From positions 62,001-126,000 of the forward strand of contig JACPMA010000003.1 of NCBI GenBank assembly GCA_016186205.1: a DNA stretch of 64,000 nt. The letters are read 5' to 3'. The first letter of the stretch is position 1. Each line of letters opens with the position of its first letter. The translations under genes were made by a program, and so were the position numbers. This DNA comes from Candidatus Peregrinibacteria bacterium. GTDB taxonomy: Bacteria; Patescibacteriota; Gracilibacteria; UBA1369; UM-FILTER-53-11. The notes beneath the pieces are model-generated. The model searched no databases and was not told where the DNA came from. It worked only from the letters and a program-made list of their open reading frames with translations. Below, in pieces: positions 44,951-53,756 of the stretch.

Positions 44951-44975
44951 AAAAAAGCCCTTGCGGGCCTTTTTC
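44951..44975. terminator. Terminator of the tRNA-like RNA gene
   Basis: AAAAAAGCCC-TTGC-GGGCCTTTTT. A short GC stem with flanking A and T runs can work in both directions. Confidence 0.8.
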
Positions 44976-45003
44976 TGAATTCTGGATACCGGCGGATCTG
45001 ACT
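44976..45003 (+). repeat. Partial second copy of the tRNA-like 5' half
   Basis: GAATTCTGG-ATACCGGCGGATCTGAC repeats 44865-44892 (GAATTCTGG-CGAATATCGGCGGATCTGAC) with a 3-base gap and one change. The 3' half is absent. It lies after the terminator and before the recJ -10 box (TATAAT, 45008-45013). Confidence 0.65.
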
Positions 45004-45049
45004 CTTGTATAATACCAAAGTCGAGACTTAAAATCTATAGCATTTACTG

Positions 45050-46753
45050 ATGTCTGTCCTCCAAAAAACATGGCAAATAAAAAACAGCGATCCCAGCGCA
45101 TCTCTTCTGCAAAAACTTTTATCGAATCGCGGACTCAAGGACGAAACGGCGATTGAGCATTTTTTCCATCCGGATCCGGCTCGCGATTTTCACGATCCGT
45201 TTCTCATGGAAGATATGGAACGCGCAGTGGCTCGGATCGGCGAGGCGATTGAAAAATCGCAGCGCATTATGATTTTTGGGGATTATGATGTCGATGGTAT
45301 TACGGGCACGGCGATTTTGATGCGCTCGCTGCGAAAACTTGGCGCGAATGTTTCTTATCGGCTCCCCCATCGCATTGAAGACGGCTACGGAATGCGTGAA
45401 AAATTCATCCGGGAATTTGCGAAACTCGATGTAAAACTCGCGATCACGGTAGATAACGGTATTTCGTGTTTCAATGAAGTCGAGCTCGCAAACAAATTGG
45501 GCGTCGATATCATCATCACGGATCACCATACTGTTCCGGAAAAAAATCCGAACGCTTGCGCCATTCTCCATCCAAAATTGCCTGGTTCACGTTATCCATT
45601 CACTGAACTCACCGGCGCGGGCGTAGCGCTGAAACTTGCGCAGGCTTTACTCATGCGGCGCATGAACGACGAACCGGCGCGCTTGGAAGAAATTACAAAA
45701 CTTCTTGACCTCGCTTGTATGGGAACGATTGCCGATCTCGGGGAGTTAAAAGGCGAAAATCGGTACATTGTAAAAGAAGGCCTCCGCGTTTTGGAAAATA
45801 CGCGCTGGCCGGGATTGTCGCGGCTCAAAGAATTTGCCGGAGTAAAAGGAAAAATCGATACGCACGACATCGGTTTTTTGTTGAGTCCGCGCATTAACGC
45901 CGCAGGCCGAATTTCCCATCCATCGCACGCTTTGCAGCTTCTCCTTAACGACAGCAAAAATACGACTCTCCTCGCGGAAAATCTGGAACGCCTGAATCGA
46001 AAACGGCAAACCATGATGGCGGAACTTTTTGAAAAAGCCGAAGCGCTTGCGGAAAAACAAAGCGCTGATCCGATCATCATCATCGGCGGTCCGGAATTCC
46101 ACGGCGGCATCATAGGACTCATCGCCGGCAAATTGTCTGAAAAATATTCCCGCCCCGTTATTGCAATGGAGGAGCGTCCAACGGCTTTTGTGGGATCATG
46201 CCGTTCGATTCCCACGGTGAATATCGTTCAGGCGCTGGCGGCTGCAAAATCACTTTTAACGAATTTCGGCGGACATGCGGCTGCAGCCGGCTTTGAAATT
46301 GCCAAGGAAAATCGCCAAAAATTCGAAGCTAAACTCAAAACGCACGTTGGAAAAATGCTGCGCGCCAAAGACATAAAAGCCGTTCTCCCGATCGAATGTG
46401 AAATTTCCCACGATGAAATTTCGGAAAAAACCATCGAGATGCTGCAATGGTTTGAGCCTTTCGGCATTGGAAATGAAGTGCCGCGCTTTCTCTGCCGGAA
46501 TGTACTGGTGCAAGAGTACAGCACGGTCGGCGCGGATCTGCCTGCCGGCCAAGCAGGCAAAAAACATCTCAAAATTATTGCGCGGCTTGCCAATGGCGAC
46601 CGCATTGATTGCATCGGTTTTAGTCTCGGCCAATTTGCGAACCAAATACAACAAAATAAACCTGTTGATCTTGTTGCCGAGGTAGAACGCGACGAATGGA
46701 ACGGCCGCAAAAAAATCCAGCTTAAGTTTGTCGATTTACGAATTGCTGAATGA
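45050..46753 (+). CDS. recJ: Single-strand 5'-3' exonuclease RecJ
   Basis: 567 residues. DHH-family motifs FGDYDVDGITGT, ITVDNGIS and IIITDHH are complete, followed by the DHHA1 part with GGHAAAAGFEI and an OB-like C-terminal domain. RecJ acts in recombination and base-excision/mismatch repair. Residues about 497-504 (LPAGQAGK) are encoded by a small palindromic repeat inserted in the C-terminal domain without breaking the frame. TATAAT lies 36 nt upstream of the start. It converges with and overlaps the next gene by 32 bp. Confidence 0.95.
   Translation: MSVLQKTWQIKNSDPSASLLQKLLSNRGLKDETAIEHFFHPDPARDFHDPFLMEDMERAVARIGEAIEKSQRIMIFGDYDVDGITGTAILMRSLRKLGANVSYRLPHRIEDGYGMREKFIREFAKLDVKLAITVDNGISCFNEVELANKLGVDIIITDHHTVPEKNPNACAILHPKLPGSRYPFTELTGAGVALKLAQALLMRRMNDEPARLEEITKLLDLACMGTIADLGELKGENRYIVKEGLRVLENTRWPGLSRLKEFAGVKGKIDTHDIGFLLSPRINAAGRISHPSHALQLLLNDSKNTTLLAENLERLNRKRQTMMAELFEKAEALAEKQSADPIIIIGGPEFHGGIIGLIAGKLSEKYSRPVIAMEERPTAFVGSCRSIPTVNIVQALAAAKSLLTNFGGHAAAAGFEIAKENRQKFEAKLKTHVGKMLRAKDIKAVLPIECEISHDEISEKTIEMLQWFEPFGIGNEVPRFLCRNVLVQEYSTVGADLPAGQAGKKHLKIIARLANGDRIDCIGFSLGQFANQIQQNKPVDLVAEVERDEWNGRKKIQLKFVDLRIAE
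46539..46559. repeat. Palindromic repeat inside recJ
   Basis: TGCCTGC-CGGCCAA-GCAGGCA, 7-bp arms, read in frame as LPAGQAGK. It is of the LPAGQAG type often seen dispersed in Patescibacteria genomes. Confidence 0.65.
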
Positions 46754-48374
46754 GTTCGGCAATATGAATCATTTCAGATATTTGTGTATCATCAAAATCT
46801 TCCGGAATTTTCCCTGCAGCTAAATCTGCAAGCGAAACCTCTGCATCAATAAAAATGTCGACGAAAAATCGAATCACAGAAGAACTGACTCCTTCTCCTG
46901 CAAGAAAATCAAAAATTCCATTCAGTATCCGGCCTGCATCTATTTGAACCACAAGCTGTTCTTCTAATTCTTCTCTTGCATGCGCAACATCTCTTGTAGA
47001 TCTTCTATCATCAAATTGAAAAGTGTTTTTGCAAAAAAGATAACCGGAAACTTTCGCGTATTTCAAAATACTTCCATATACCGGCAAATGCATGTGAACT
47101 ATTCGCTCCACAACCATTCGTGGCAAAACAACAATATTTCTTTCCTCTTGAAGAAAACTTTGGAGAAAATCCGTAAGTTTCTTGAACGCCGCGCAATTGC
47201 CTGCTTGCGCTAAAGCATAAAGCTTATCCATATCTTCGGTTGTCTGCGCCTCTGCTTCCATCTCCGCAGTAGTCGGCGAAAACTCTATTTCATAACCCAC
47301 CATTCGATAGTAATTCCGTAACGGTTCTGGTATGTGCGGCAAAATACGCGCTCTAAAAATTTTGTCTCCATTCGGTTCACAATTTTTTCTCCAAAAATCC
47401 ACAAAATGGCTTCCGCAAAGACTGTCTTGCGAACCTTTCCAATGCCTTGCTGATCCTAAGCCCCACTTTTTCAACCCAAACGGACGCTTCAAATTACCCA
47501 ATGCACAGCCAATTTCCGCATCCGGCATATCAGCCCAAGAATGTTCTCTGCAAGAAAGATTCGATTCCATAAAATTCTCCTGCCAATTTCCCGGAAGCAA
47601 CTGAAGAATGGCTCGCCGGAATACCGCATCTCCTCGCGCCTCTATATGATCTCTCCAATACGACCAAAAACTCTTGCCCCAAAGTTCGTCCGCCTCGCCC
47701 GTCCATTCATTCGCCATGATGCCGAACCACCACGGCGTCTGCGCAGGATCTTTTTTCTTGCGCAGCGCAATTAGAACGCGCGCGATTTCCTCCGGAGACA
47801 TTTTCTTCCAATCGTACGGGCATTTTTTTGTGCGCGGAACCAACTCATAAGCATCCCGCCACTCTTGCGGCAAACGCGGTAAAATTTTTGCGCGAAAAAT
47901 TTCATCGCCAGTCTTTTCAATTTGCTGACGCCAGCAAGCATAAAATGCTCTGCCCCAATATTCGTCGCCGTCATGCCAATAAAACACGCTTCCGAGTCCC
48001 CATTTCTTGGGTGGCTTATTTAGGCTGCAAAAAGGAATCATGCGCTCGGCCAGACATTTCTCAAAATATTCCGCGTAGAAAACCAACGATGCTTCCGCGC
48101 ACACACGCCGCCTCAAACTCTGCAAAAAATTTAAATCTATTCCGGTTTTTTCGCTAATGGCGCGCAATGTATCTGGCGTGTAAAACGAAACACCGTTTGA
48201 TAAAAATTTCTTGTCTTGAAAAACATCCGGACATCGCTCAAATAATCTGGTTATTGCAGCATGCACAAAATCGCTATGAGCATGCAGCGGCGCCGCGGCA
48301 TCGCTTTGCGTCATAACGCTTTCAATAATTTGCAATACGCGCTCTTTTGTAACTGGGGTTGAAAACGGTCTCAT
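46722..48374 (-). CDS. Unknown protein with three Trp-rich repeats
   Basis: 550 residues from the ATG at 48374. No family recognised. Three tandem units of about 85 residues follow the scheme WGLGSxxxWxGxxDxLWGxxFxxxWRxxxExxGDxIFRAxILPxLPxxW: for example KWGLGSVFYWHDGDEYWGRA, PWWFGIMANEWTGEADELWG and KKWGLGSARHWKGSQDSLCG. The N-terminal 100 residues are helical and mention of DNA binding would be a guess; the C-terminal 200 residues are helical. No signal peptide or membrane segment, so cytoplasmic. Divergent from the NrnA-like gene and convergent with recJ. Confidence 0.8.
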   Translation of the reverse strand: MRPFSTPVTKERVLQIIESVMTQSDAAAPLHAHSDFVHAAITRLFERCPDVFQDKKFLSNGVSFYTPDTLRAISEKTGIDLNFLQSLRRRVCAEASLVFYAEYFEKCLAERMIPFCSLNKPPKKWGLGSVFYWHDGDEYWGRAFYACWRQQIEKTGDEIFRAKILPRLPQEWRDAYELVPRTKKCPYDWKKMSPEEIARVLIALRKKKDPAQTPWWFGIMANEWTGEADELWGKSFWSYWRDHIEARGDAVFRRAILQLLPGNWQENFMESNLSCREHSWADMPDAEIGCALGNLKRPFGLKKWGLGSARHWKGSQDSLCGSHFVDFWRKNCEPNGDKIFRARILPHIPEPLRNYYRMVGYEIEFSPTTAEMEAEAQTTEDMDKLYALAQAGNCAAFKKLTDFLQSFLQEERNIVVLPRMVVERIVHMHLPVYGSILKYAKVSGYLFCKNTFQFDDRRSTRDVAHAREELEEQLVVQIDAGRILNGIFDFLAGEGVSSSVIRFFVDIFIDAEVSLADLAAGKIPEDFDDTQISEMIHIAELIQQFVNRQT

Positions 48375-48407
48375 ATATGTTATCCTACAATCCTCATGCG
48401 ATGAGGG

Positions 48408-48436
48408 TTGACTGATTGGATTATTTATTTTATAAT
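48408..48436 (+). promoter_or_regulatory. Promoter of the NrnA-like gene
   Basis: TTGACT (48408-48413), 17 bp, TATAAT (48431-48436). The leader is about 17 nt. Confidence 0.8.
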
Positions 48437-48459
48437 TAAGGGATAGCAACCGCAAGCCT

Positions 48460-49680
48460 ATGCCGCTTTCACAGGTACAACAAGATATCCTTTCTATCCT
48501 CAAAAAAGCAAACCATGTGCTCGTATTCCCATCGTCTCCGCTTGATGGCGACAGTATTGGAAGCGCGCTGGCGCTTTATTTGGCGCTCAAAAAACTCGGC
48601 AAAAAAGCGACTGTCGTTGCGGAAGAAACCGTGCCGCAGAGCTATAATTTTCTTCCGGAGATTTCCGCGGTTTCGCATGAACTCAAATTCGTGCGGGATT
48701 TTATTGTTACGATTGACTGCCGCGAAAATACGCCTGGCAGCGTGCGTCATGAAATTCAAGGGAATAAAATAAATATTATTGTGACGCCGGCGAATGGCAC
48801 GATTTCAAAAGACAGCGTGGCGTTTGCGCAAGGACCGGTTCCGTACGACTGTATTGTGACGGTCGATGCAGCCGATGTTTCGCAATTCGGAAAGATTTAT
48901 GAAAATTTTACCGAGCTATGGAATTTAATCCCCGTAATCAATATCGATCACCACGCGAGCAATACAGGATTTGGGAAAATCAATCATTTGGATATTATGG
49001 CGCCTGCTGCGAGCACAATGGTTTTACCGCTTATTGAAGAGCTTGGGCCGAATTTGATGGATGCCGATATTGCGACGTTAATTTTGGCCGGACTTATCAC
49101 CGATACGGGCAGTTTCCAGAATCCGAACACCACGCCGGACGCATTTTCCATTGCCGCAAAACTCATAGGCTATGGCGCGCGGCAGCAGGAAATTATCAGA
49201 AATATTTATAAAACGAAGAAACTTTCCACGCTACGATTGTGGGGACGGACGCTCACAAAATTACAGTATGACGAGCCGCTCCATCTTGTTTGGTCTGTTT
49301 TGACTGCAAAGGATTTCGCGGAAATCGGGGGCAGCCCGGATGAAACCGAAGGCGTTATCGATGAACTTATGAGCAATGCGCCGGGCGCGGAAATTATTTT
49401 CTTGCTCAAAGAAAAAGGTCCGCTGGAAACCGGCGGCAGCATTCGAACCCTCACGCCGACAATTGATGCAAGCAAACTTGCAGGACTTTTTGGCGGCGGC
49501 GGACACTTGCAGGCCGCGGGCTTCAAAATGCAGAAAAATATTGCGGAAGCGGAACAAACTGTGGTTACCGCGCTCAAAGATTTTCAGCAAAAACGACTTG
49601 GGATCGAGGATACATCGGTCGCGCCCCCTCAACCCTCTTCTTCAAACTTCCCATTCCCTCCGCAGCCGGGAATGGCGTGA
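48460..49680 (+). CDS. DHH phosphoesterase, NrnA-like (nanoRNase/pAp phosphatase)
   Basis: 406 residues. Motifs: PLDGDSIGSA (the usual PDGDAIGS with Asp29 and Asp31), VTVDAADVSQFG, NIDHHASNTGFG, GLITDTGSF and the DHHA1 motif GGGGHLQAAGF. The family breaks down 2-5 nt RNAs or cyclic dinucleotides and dephosphorylates pAp. The C-terminus has a Pro/Ser-rich tail of about 30 residues (PPQPSSSNFPFPPQPG). Own promoter. Ends 7 bp from the uvrA stop on the other strand. Confidence 0.9.
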   Translation: MPLSQVQQDILSILKKANHVLVFPSSPLDGDSIGSALALYLALKKLGKKATVVAEETVPQSYNFLPEISAVSHELKFVRDFIVTIDCRENTPGSVRHEIQGNKINIIVTPANGTISKDSVAFAQGPVPYDCIVTVDAADVSQFGKIYENFTELWNLIPVINIDHHASNTGFGKINHLDIMAPAASTMVLPLIEELGPNLMDADIATLILAGLITDTGSFQNPNTTPDAFSIAAKLIGYGARQQEIIRNIYKTKKLSTLRLWGRTLTKLQYDEPLHLVWSVLTAKDFAEIGGSPDETEGVIDELMSNAPGAEIIFLLKEKGPLETGGSIRTLTPTIDASKLAGLFGGGGHLQAAGFKMQKNIAEAEQTVVTALKDFQQKRLGIEDTSVAPPQPSSSNFPFPPQPGMA

Positions 49681-49687
49681 TAAAATT

Positions 49688-52597
49688 CTACAAAACTTTC
49701 TTAAGCCACTTTCCGGTAAAGGAATTTTTCGCCTTCGTAACTTCTTCCGGCGTTCCTTTAGCAACAATTTGACCGCCTTTATCGCCGCCTTCCGGCCCCA
49801 AATCAACTAAATAATCGGCTGATTTTATCACGTCCAAATTATGCTCTATGGTGAGCACAGTATTCCCGCGTTCCACCAATTCCTGCAAAACATGGAGGAG
49901 TTTTTTCACATCATCAAAGTGGAGGCCGGTGGTCGGTTCATCCAAAACATAAAGTGTGCGGCCTGTGGCGCGCTTGCTTAATTCCGTGGCGAGCTTGATG
50001 CGCTGCGCTTCGCCGCCAGACAATGTGGTCGCGGACTGGCCGAGATGAATGTAATCCAAGCCGACTTCGGCAAGCGTGGAAAGTTTTTGCTTCACAGACG
50101 GAATGTTTGCAAAAAATTCAAGCGCTTCTGTCACAGTCATATCCAAAACATCGGCAATATTTTTCCCGCGATATGTTATTTCAAGCGCCTCGGTATTATA
50201 ACGACGGCCTTTGCATGATTCGCACGACACATAAATATCCGGCAAAAAATGCATTTCTATTTTTTTGAGGCCGTCTCCGGCGCATTCTTCGCATCGCCCG
50301 CCTTTAACATTAAAACTGAACCGGCCTGATTTATATCCGCGCAGTTTTGCTTCCGGTGTGGAGGAAAAAAGCTCTCGAATATCTGTAAAAACGCCTGTGT
50401 AGGTAGCTGCGTTAGAGCGCGGCGTGCGGCCGATCGGCGATTGATCTATGTTGATGATTTTATCGAGATGATTTAGCCCCTCGATTTTTTCATGTTCGCC
50501 CGGACGGCTCCGCGAACCGTACAATTCCTGCGAAACTCTCTTTACCAAAATATCATTGATAAGCGTTGATTTTCCGGAACCGGAAACGCCTGTAACAGTC
50601 ACAAATGTTCCCAAAGGAAATTCAACGGTAAGATTTTGGAGGTTATGCTCGCGCGCATCCACAATGCGGAGAAATTTTCCATTTCCTTTTCGGCGCTGAG
50701 GCGGCATTGGAATTTTTTTGATGCCTGCAAGATATTGTCCCGTTACGGAATTTTTGTTTTTCATGATTTCCTGGGCGGTTCCGGCTGCAACCACTTCTCC
50801 GCCCGACTTCCCGGCGCCGGGCCCGATATCCAAAATGTAATCCGAAGAAAGCATAGTATCCACATCATGCTCAACAACAATCACTGTGTTGCCCAAATCA
50901 CGCAATTCATACAAAGTTTTGATGAGTTTTGCATTGTCATTTTGATGAAGTCCGATGGATGGTTCATCCAAAACATAAATTACGCCTGAAAGCCGCGATC
51001 CAATCTGTGTTGCAAGCCGGATGCGCTGCGCCTCGCCTCCGGACAGCGTATTCGCGCCGCGGTTGAGCGTCAAATAAGACAAACCGACATCCTCCAAAAA
51101 CTGCAACCGGCTTTGAATTTCATGCAGAATGAGACGCGCGATCTCTTTTTCCATCGGCTTCAGTTCGAGCTTCGCAAAAAAATCTTTGGCTTTTGAAACG
51201 GAAAATTTTGTCGTTTCGATAATGGATAAATCGCTTAATTTCACAGCCAAAACTTCCGGCTTCAGGCGATTCCCCTTACAATTCGGGCACTCCAATATCC
51301 GCATATATGCTTCGATTTTCTTGCGGATGTAATCAGAATCCGTCTCGAGGTATCGACGCTCCAAATTTGGAATAACGCCTTCAAACGTCGTCGAATATGT
51401 GCCTTGAAATGCCGATTCCTCATCGCCGAAAGGAACTTCATATTTCCCCTCCGGATCGCCATAGAGAATGACATTAATAGCTTCTTTAGAAAGATTTCCC
51501 ACCGGCGTATGCATAGAAAAACCGTGATGGCGCGCCACTTTTTCCAAAATTTTGTTGTACCAAGAAAGATGCGAGGTTGTCGCAGACCACGGCATAATCG
51601 CGCCTTCCGCAAGAGTGAGTTTTTTGTTCGGCATCACTAATTCGGCGTCAATTTCAAGTTTTGTGCCGAGGCCGTGGCATGTTGGACATGCGCCGTGCGG
51701 ACTGTTAAAAGAAAAACTCCGCGGGGAAATTTCCGGAATACTGACGCCGCAATCCGGACATGAGAACTTTTCCGCGAAAGTCTGTATGTCAGGCTGAGCT
51801 TGTCGAAGCCTATCGGACTTATCATCCTTCAACTCCAACACCATCATCAAACCTTCTCCATATTTCAACGAAGTTTCCACGCTGTCCGCAAGACGCGTGC
51901 GATTCGGATTCGGCAATTCGATTTCCTGGCCGGAAGAAAGCTTTTTCACTTGTTTCCCAAAATCTTTAACCACCAACCGATCAACGACTATTTCAATAGA
52001 GTGTTTTTTGTTTTCATCGAGCGGCGGAATATCGGTAATTGGATAAATTTCGCCATCCACGCGCACGCGCACGAATCCGGATTTTTTCGCTTTCTCAAAA
52101 ACTTTTCCATGAGCTCCTTTGCGGTCGCGCACAAGCGGCGCAAGAAGAATGATTTTGCGCCCCTCCGGCATTGCGGCAATGATTTCAACAATCTGACTCG
52201 CGGTCTGTCGCGTTATCGGCTTTCCACACTTGTGGCAATGCGGATGGCCGACTTTCGCAAAAAGAAGACGTAAATAATCGTAAATCTCGGTAACGGTGCC
52301 GACCGTGGAACGCGGATTACGCGGCGCTGTTTTTTGATCAATGGAAATCGCAGGCGAAAGACCTTCAATGGAATCCACGTCCGGTTTTTCCATAAGCTGT
52401 AGAAATTGCCGCGCGTAGGTGGACAAACTTTCCACATAACGGCGCTGTCCTTCAGCGTAAATCGTGTCAAATGCGAGCGACGATTTCCCGCTGCCGGAAA
52501 GCCCGGTAATCACAGTCATTTTATTGCGCGGAATCTCAACCGTGATGTTTTTGAGGTTGTGTATCCGGGCCCCTTTGACGACTATAGAATCCTTCAT
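49688..52597 (-). CDS. uvrA: Excinuclease ABC subunit A
   Basis: 969 residues. Damage-recognition ATPase of nucleotide excision repair. Two ABC cassettes: [20 protein letters not shown] and [14 protein letters not shown] (Walker A), both [13 protein letters not shown] signatures, and zinc fingers CPDC...CPTC and CEEC...CESC. Residues about 262-271 ([10 protein letters not shown]), just before the first zinc finger, come from a dispersed palindromic repeat inserted in frame. No uvrB or uvrC nearby. Confidence 0.97.
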   Translation of the reverse strand: MKDSIVVKGARIHNLKNITVEIPRNKMTVITGLSGSGKSSLAFDTIYAEGQRRYVESLSTYARQFLQLMEKPDVDSIEGLSPAISIDQKTAPRNPRSTVGTVTEIYDYLRLLFAKVGHPHCHKCGKPITRQTASQIVEIIAAMPEGRKIILLAPLVRDRKGAHGKVFEKAKKSGFVRVRVDGEIYPITDIPPLDENKKHSIEIVVDRLVVKDFGKQVKKLSSGQEIELPNPNRTRLADSVETSLKYGEGLMMVLELKDDKSDRLRQAQPDIQTFAEKFSCPDCGVSIPEISPRSFSFNSPHGACPTCHGLGTKLEIDAELVMPNKKLTLAEGAIMPWSATTSHLSWYNKILEKVARHHGFSMHTPVGNLSKEAINVILYGDPEGKYEVPFGDEESAFQGTYSTTFEGVIPNLERRYLETDSDYIRKKIEAYMRILECPNCKGNRLKPEVLAVKLSDLSIIETTKFSVSKAKDFFAKLELKPMEKEIARLILHEIQSRLQFLEDVGLSYLTLNRGANTLSGGEAQRIRLATQIGSRLSGVIYVLDEPSIGLHQNDNAKLIKTLYELRDLGNTVIVVEHDVDTMLSSDYILDIGPGAGKSGGEVVAAGTAQEIMKNKNSVTGQYLAGIKKIPMPPQRRKGNGKFLRIVDAREHNLQNLTVEFPLGTFVTVTGVSGSGKSTLINDILVKRVSQELYGSRSRPGEHEKIEGLNHLDKIINIDQSPIGRTPRSNAATYTGVFTDIRELFSSTPEAKLRGYKSGRFSFNVKGGRCEECAGDGLKKIEMHFLPDIYVSCESCKGRRYNTEALEITYRGKNIADVLDMTVTEALEFFANIPSVKQKLSTLAEVGLDYIHLGQSATTLSGGEAQRIKLATELSKRATGRTLYVLDEPTTGLHFDDVKKLLHVLQELVERGNTVLTIEHNLDVIKSADYLVDLGPEGGDKGGQIVAKGTPEEVTKAKNSFTGKWLKKVL
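51787..51812. repeat. Dispersed palindromic repeat inside uvrA
   Basis: AGGCT-GAGCTTGTCGA-AGCCT shares its core with 12636-12660. The differing arm bases still pair. Read in frame as RLRQAQPD. Confidence 0.75.
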
Positions 52598-52796
52598 AGA
52601 TCCAAAAATGGCTTAAAATAAACAAAACAGGCGTACTTAAAACGCTAGCATATCTTTGCGGGACTTTCAAGGGTCCTACACGGCAGTATTAAGCGGTATA
52701 TAATTTAGCAACGCAGCATCTACATTTTTGGCTTCTATAAGCCCTAAATGTATAGTTATTCCATAATTATTTACAGGATTGCTCAAGTCAAAAAAG

Positions 52797-52825
52797 TTGA
52801 TTTTAAGGCCGGGAGGGCATATAAA
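52797..52825 (+). promoter_or_regulatory. Promoter of the HNH gene
   Basis: TTGATT (52797-52802), 17 bp, TATAAA (52820-52825). The region 52598-52861 otherwise shows no gene. Confidence 0.55.
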
Positions 52826-52861
52826 TATGAGCAGATACTCATATCCTCAACTTAAATCATT

Positions 52862-53722
52862 ATGAAATTAACTGATGAAAAATTATATGAATTGTGCAAA
52901 AAATACGGTGCGGCGACGCGATTCTGGCGACAAAGATTTATAGGACTTCTGCCGGAAGTGAATCGCAGGCGTTTATATGAGAAAAAAGGGTTTTCGTCTG
53001 TTTTTGAGTTTGCCTTTAAGCTTTGCGGTCTTTCTGCGCAGCAGGTTCGGTTGGCGTTGAATTTAAGCAAAAGATTTGAAGATAAACCAAATCTCAAAAA
53101 AATGCTGGAGAGCGGTGAAGCGAGCATTAATAAGCTCACCCGCATAGTTTCAATTGCCACGCCGGAAAATGAAAAAGAACTTGCGGAAAGAATAAGAGTT
53201 TTGCCGACAATGGCGTTAAATACTTTAGTGCGGGACGAAAAATATTTGCAGGAGAAGACTAATTTTAAAAATGGAAACGGCTTAAACAAGCTACTTTTTG
53301 AAGATAAAGATCTGTACGTACAGACGTTGGACTTTGAACTTGCGCATGATATTAAAGAACAGCTTAACGAATTACACTCAAAAGGACTTGATGTAAATGA
53401 ACTTTTGCGCGAAATGCTGCAACGCCGCCGAGAAGAAATCGCCAAAGCAAAATATGATATTTCTGAAAGCATTGAACCGACGCAATCCCGCTATATTCCA
53501 GCAAAAATTAAACAAATTCTAAAAGAAGAGTATGGCCAAAAATGTTCCATTGCAACGTGCCAAAAATCGGCCGAAACAATTCATCATACCCAAAGGTTTA
53601 GTTTAAGCCGAAATCATGATCCGCGGTTTCTGGCACCGCTATGCCGCGACCATCACATCATTGCCCATAGTATCGATGCAGATTATCACCGGATCCGAAA
53701 ATTGGCTGCAAAAATTACTTAA
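52862..53722 (+). CDS. HNH-type endonuclease-like protein
   Basis: 286 residues. The C-terminal 60 residues (KCSIATCQKSAETIHHTQRF then HDPRFLAPLCRDHHIIAHS) have the HNH arrangement: a Cys pair region, the HH of the first strand, and the DHH helix with an extra Cys. The N-terminal 200 residues are helical and resemble the DUF222-like part that precedes HNH domains in many proteins. Likely a metal-dependent DNase, target unknown. Single gene with its own promoter and no Shine-Dalgarno. Confidence 0.75.
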   Translation: MKLTDEKLYELCKKYGAATRFWRQRFIGLLPEVNRRRLYEKKGFSSVFEFAFKLCGLSAQQVRLALNLSKRFEDKPNLKKMLESGEASINKLTRIVSIATPENEKELAERIRVLPTMALNTLVRDEKYLQEKTNFKNGNGLNKLLFEDKDLYVQTLDFELAHDIKEQLNELHSKGLDVNELLREMLQRRREEIAKAKYDISESIEPTQSRYIPAKIKQILKEEYGQKCSIATCQKSAETIHHTQRFSLSRNHDPRFLAPLCRDHHIIAHSIDADYHRIRKLAAKIT

Positions 53723-53756
53723 TCATAATCCTCGCTCGGCAAGTAGGCGGTTCTTC

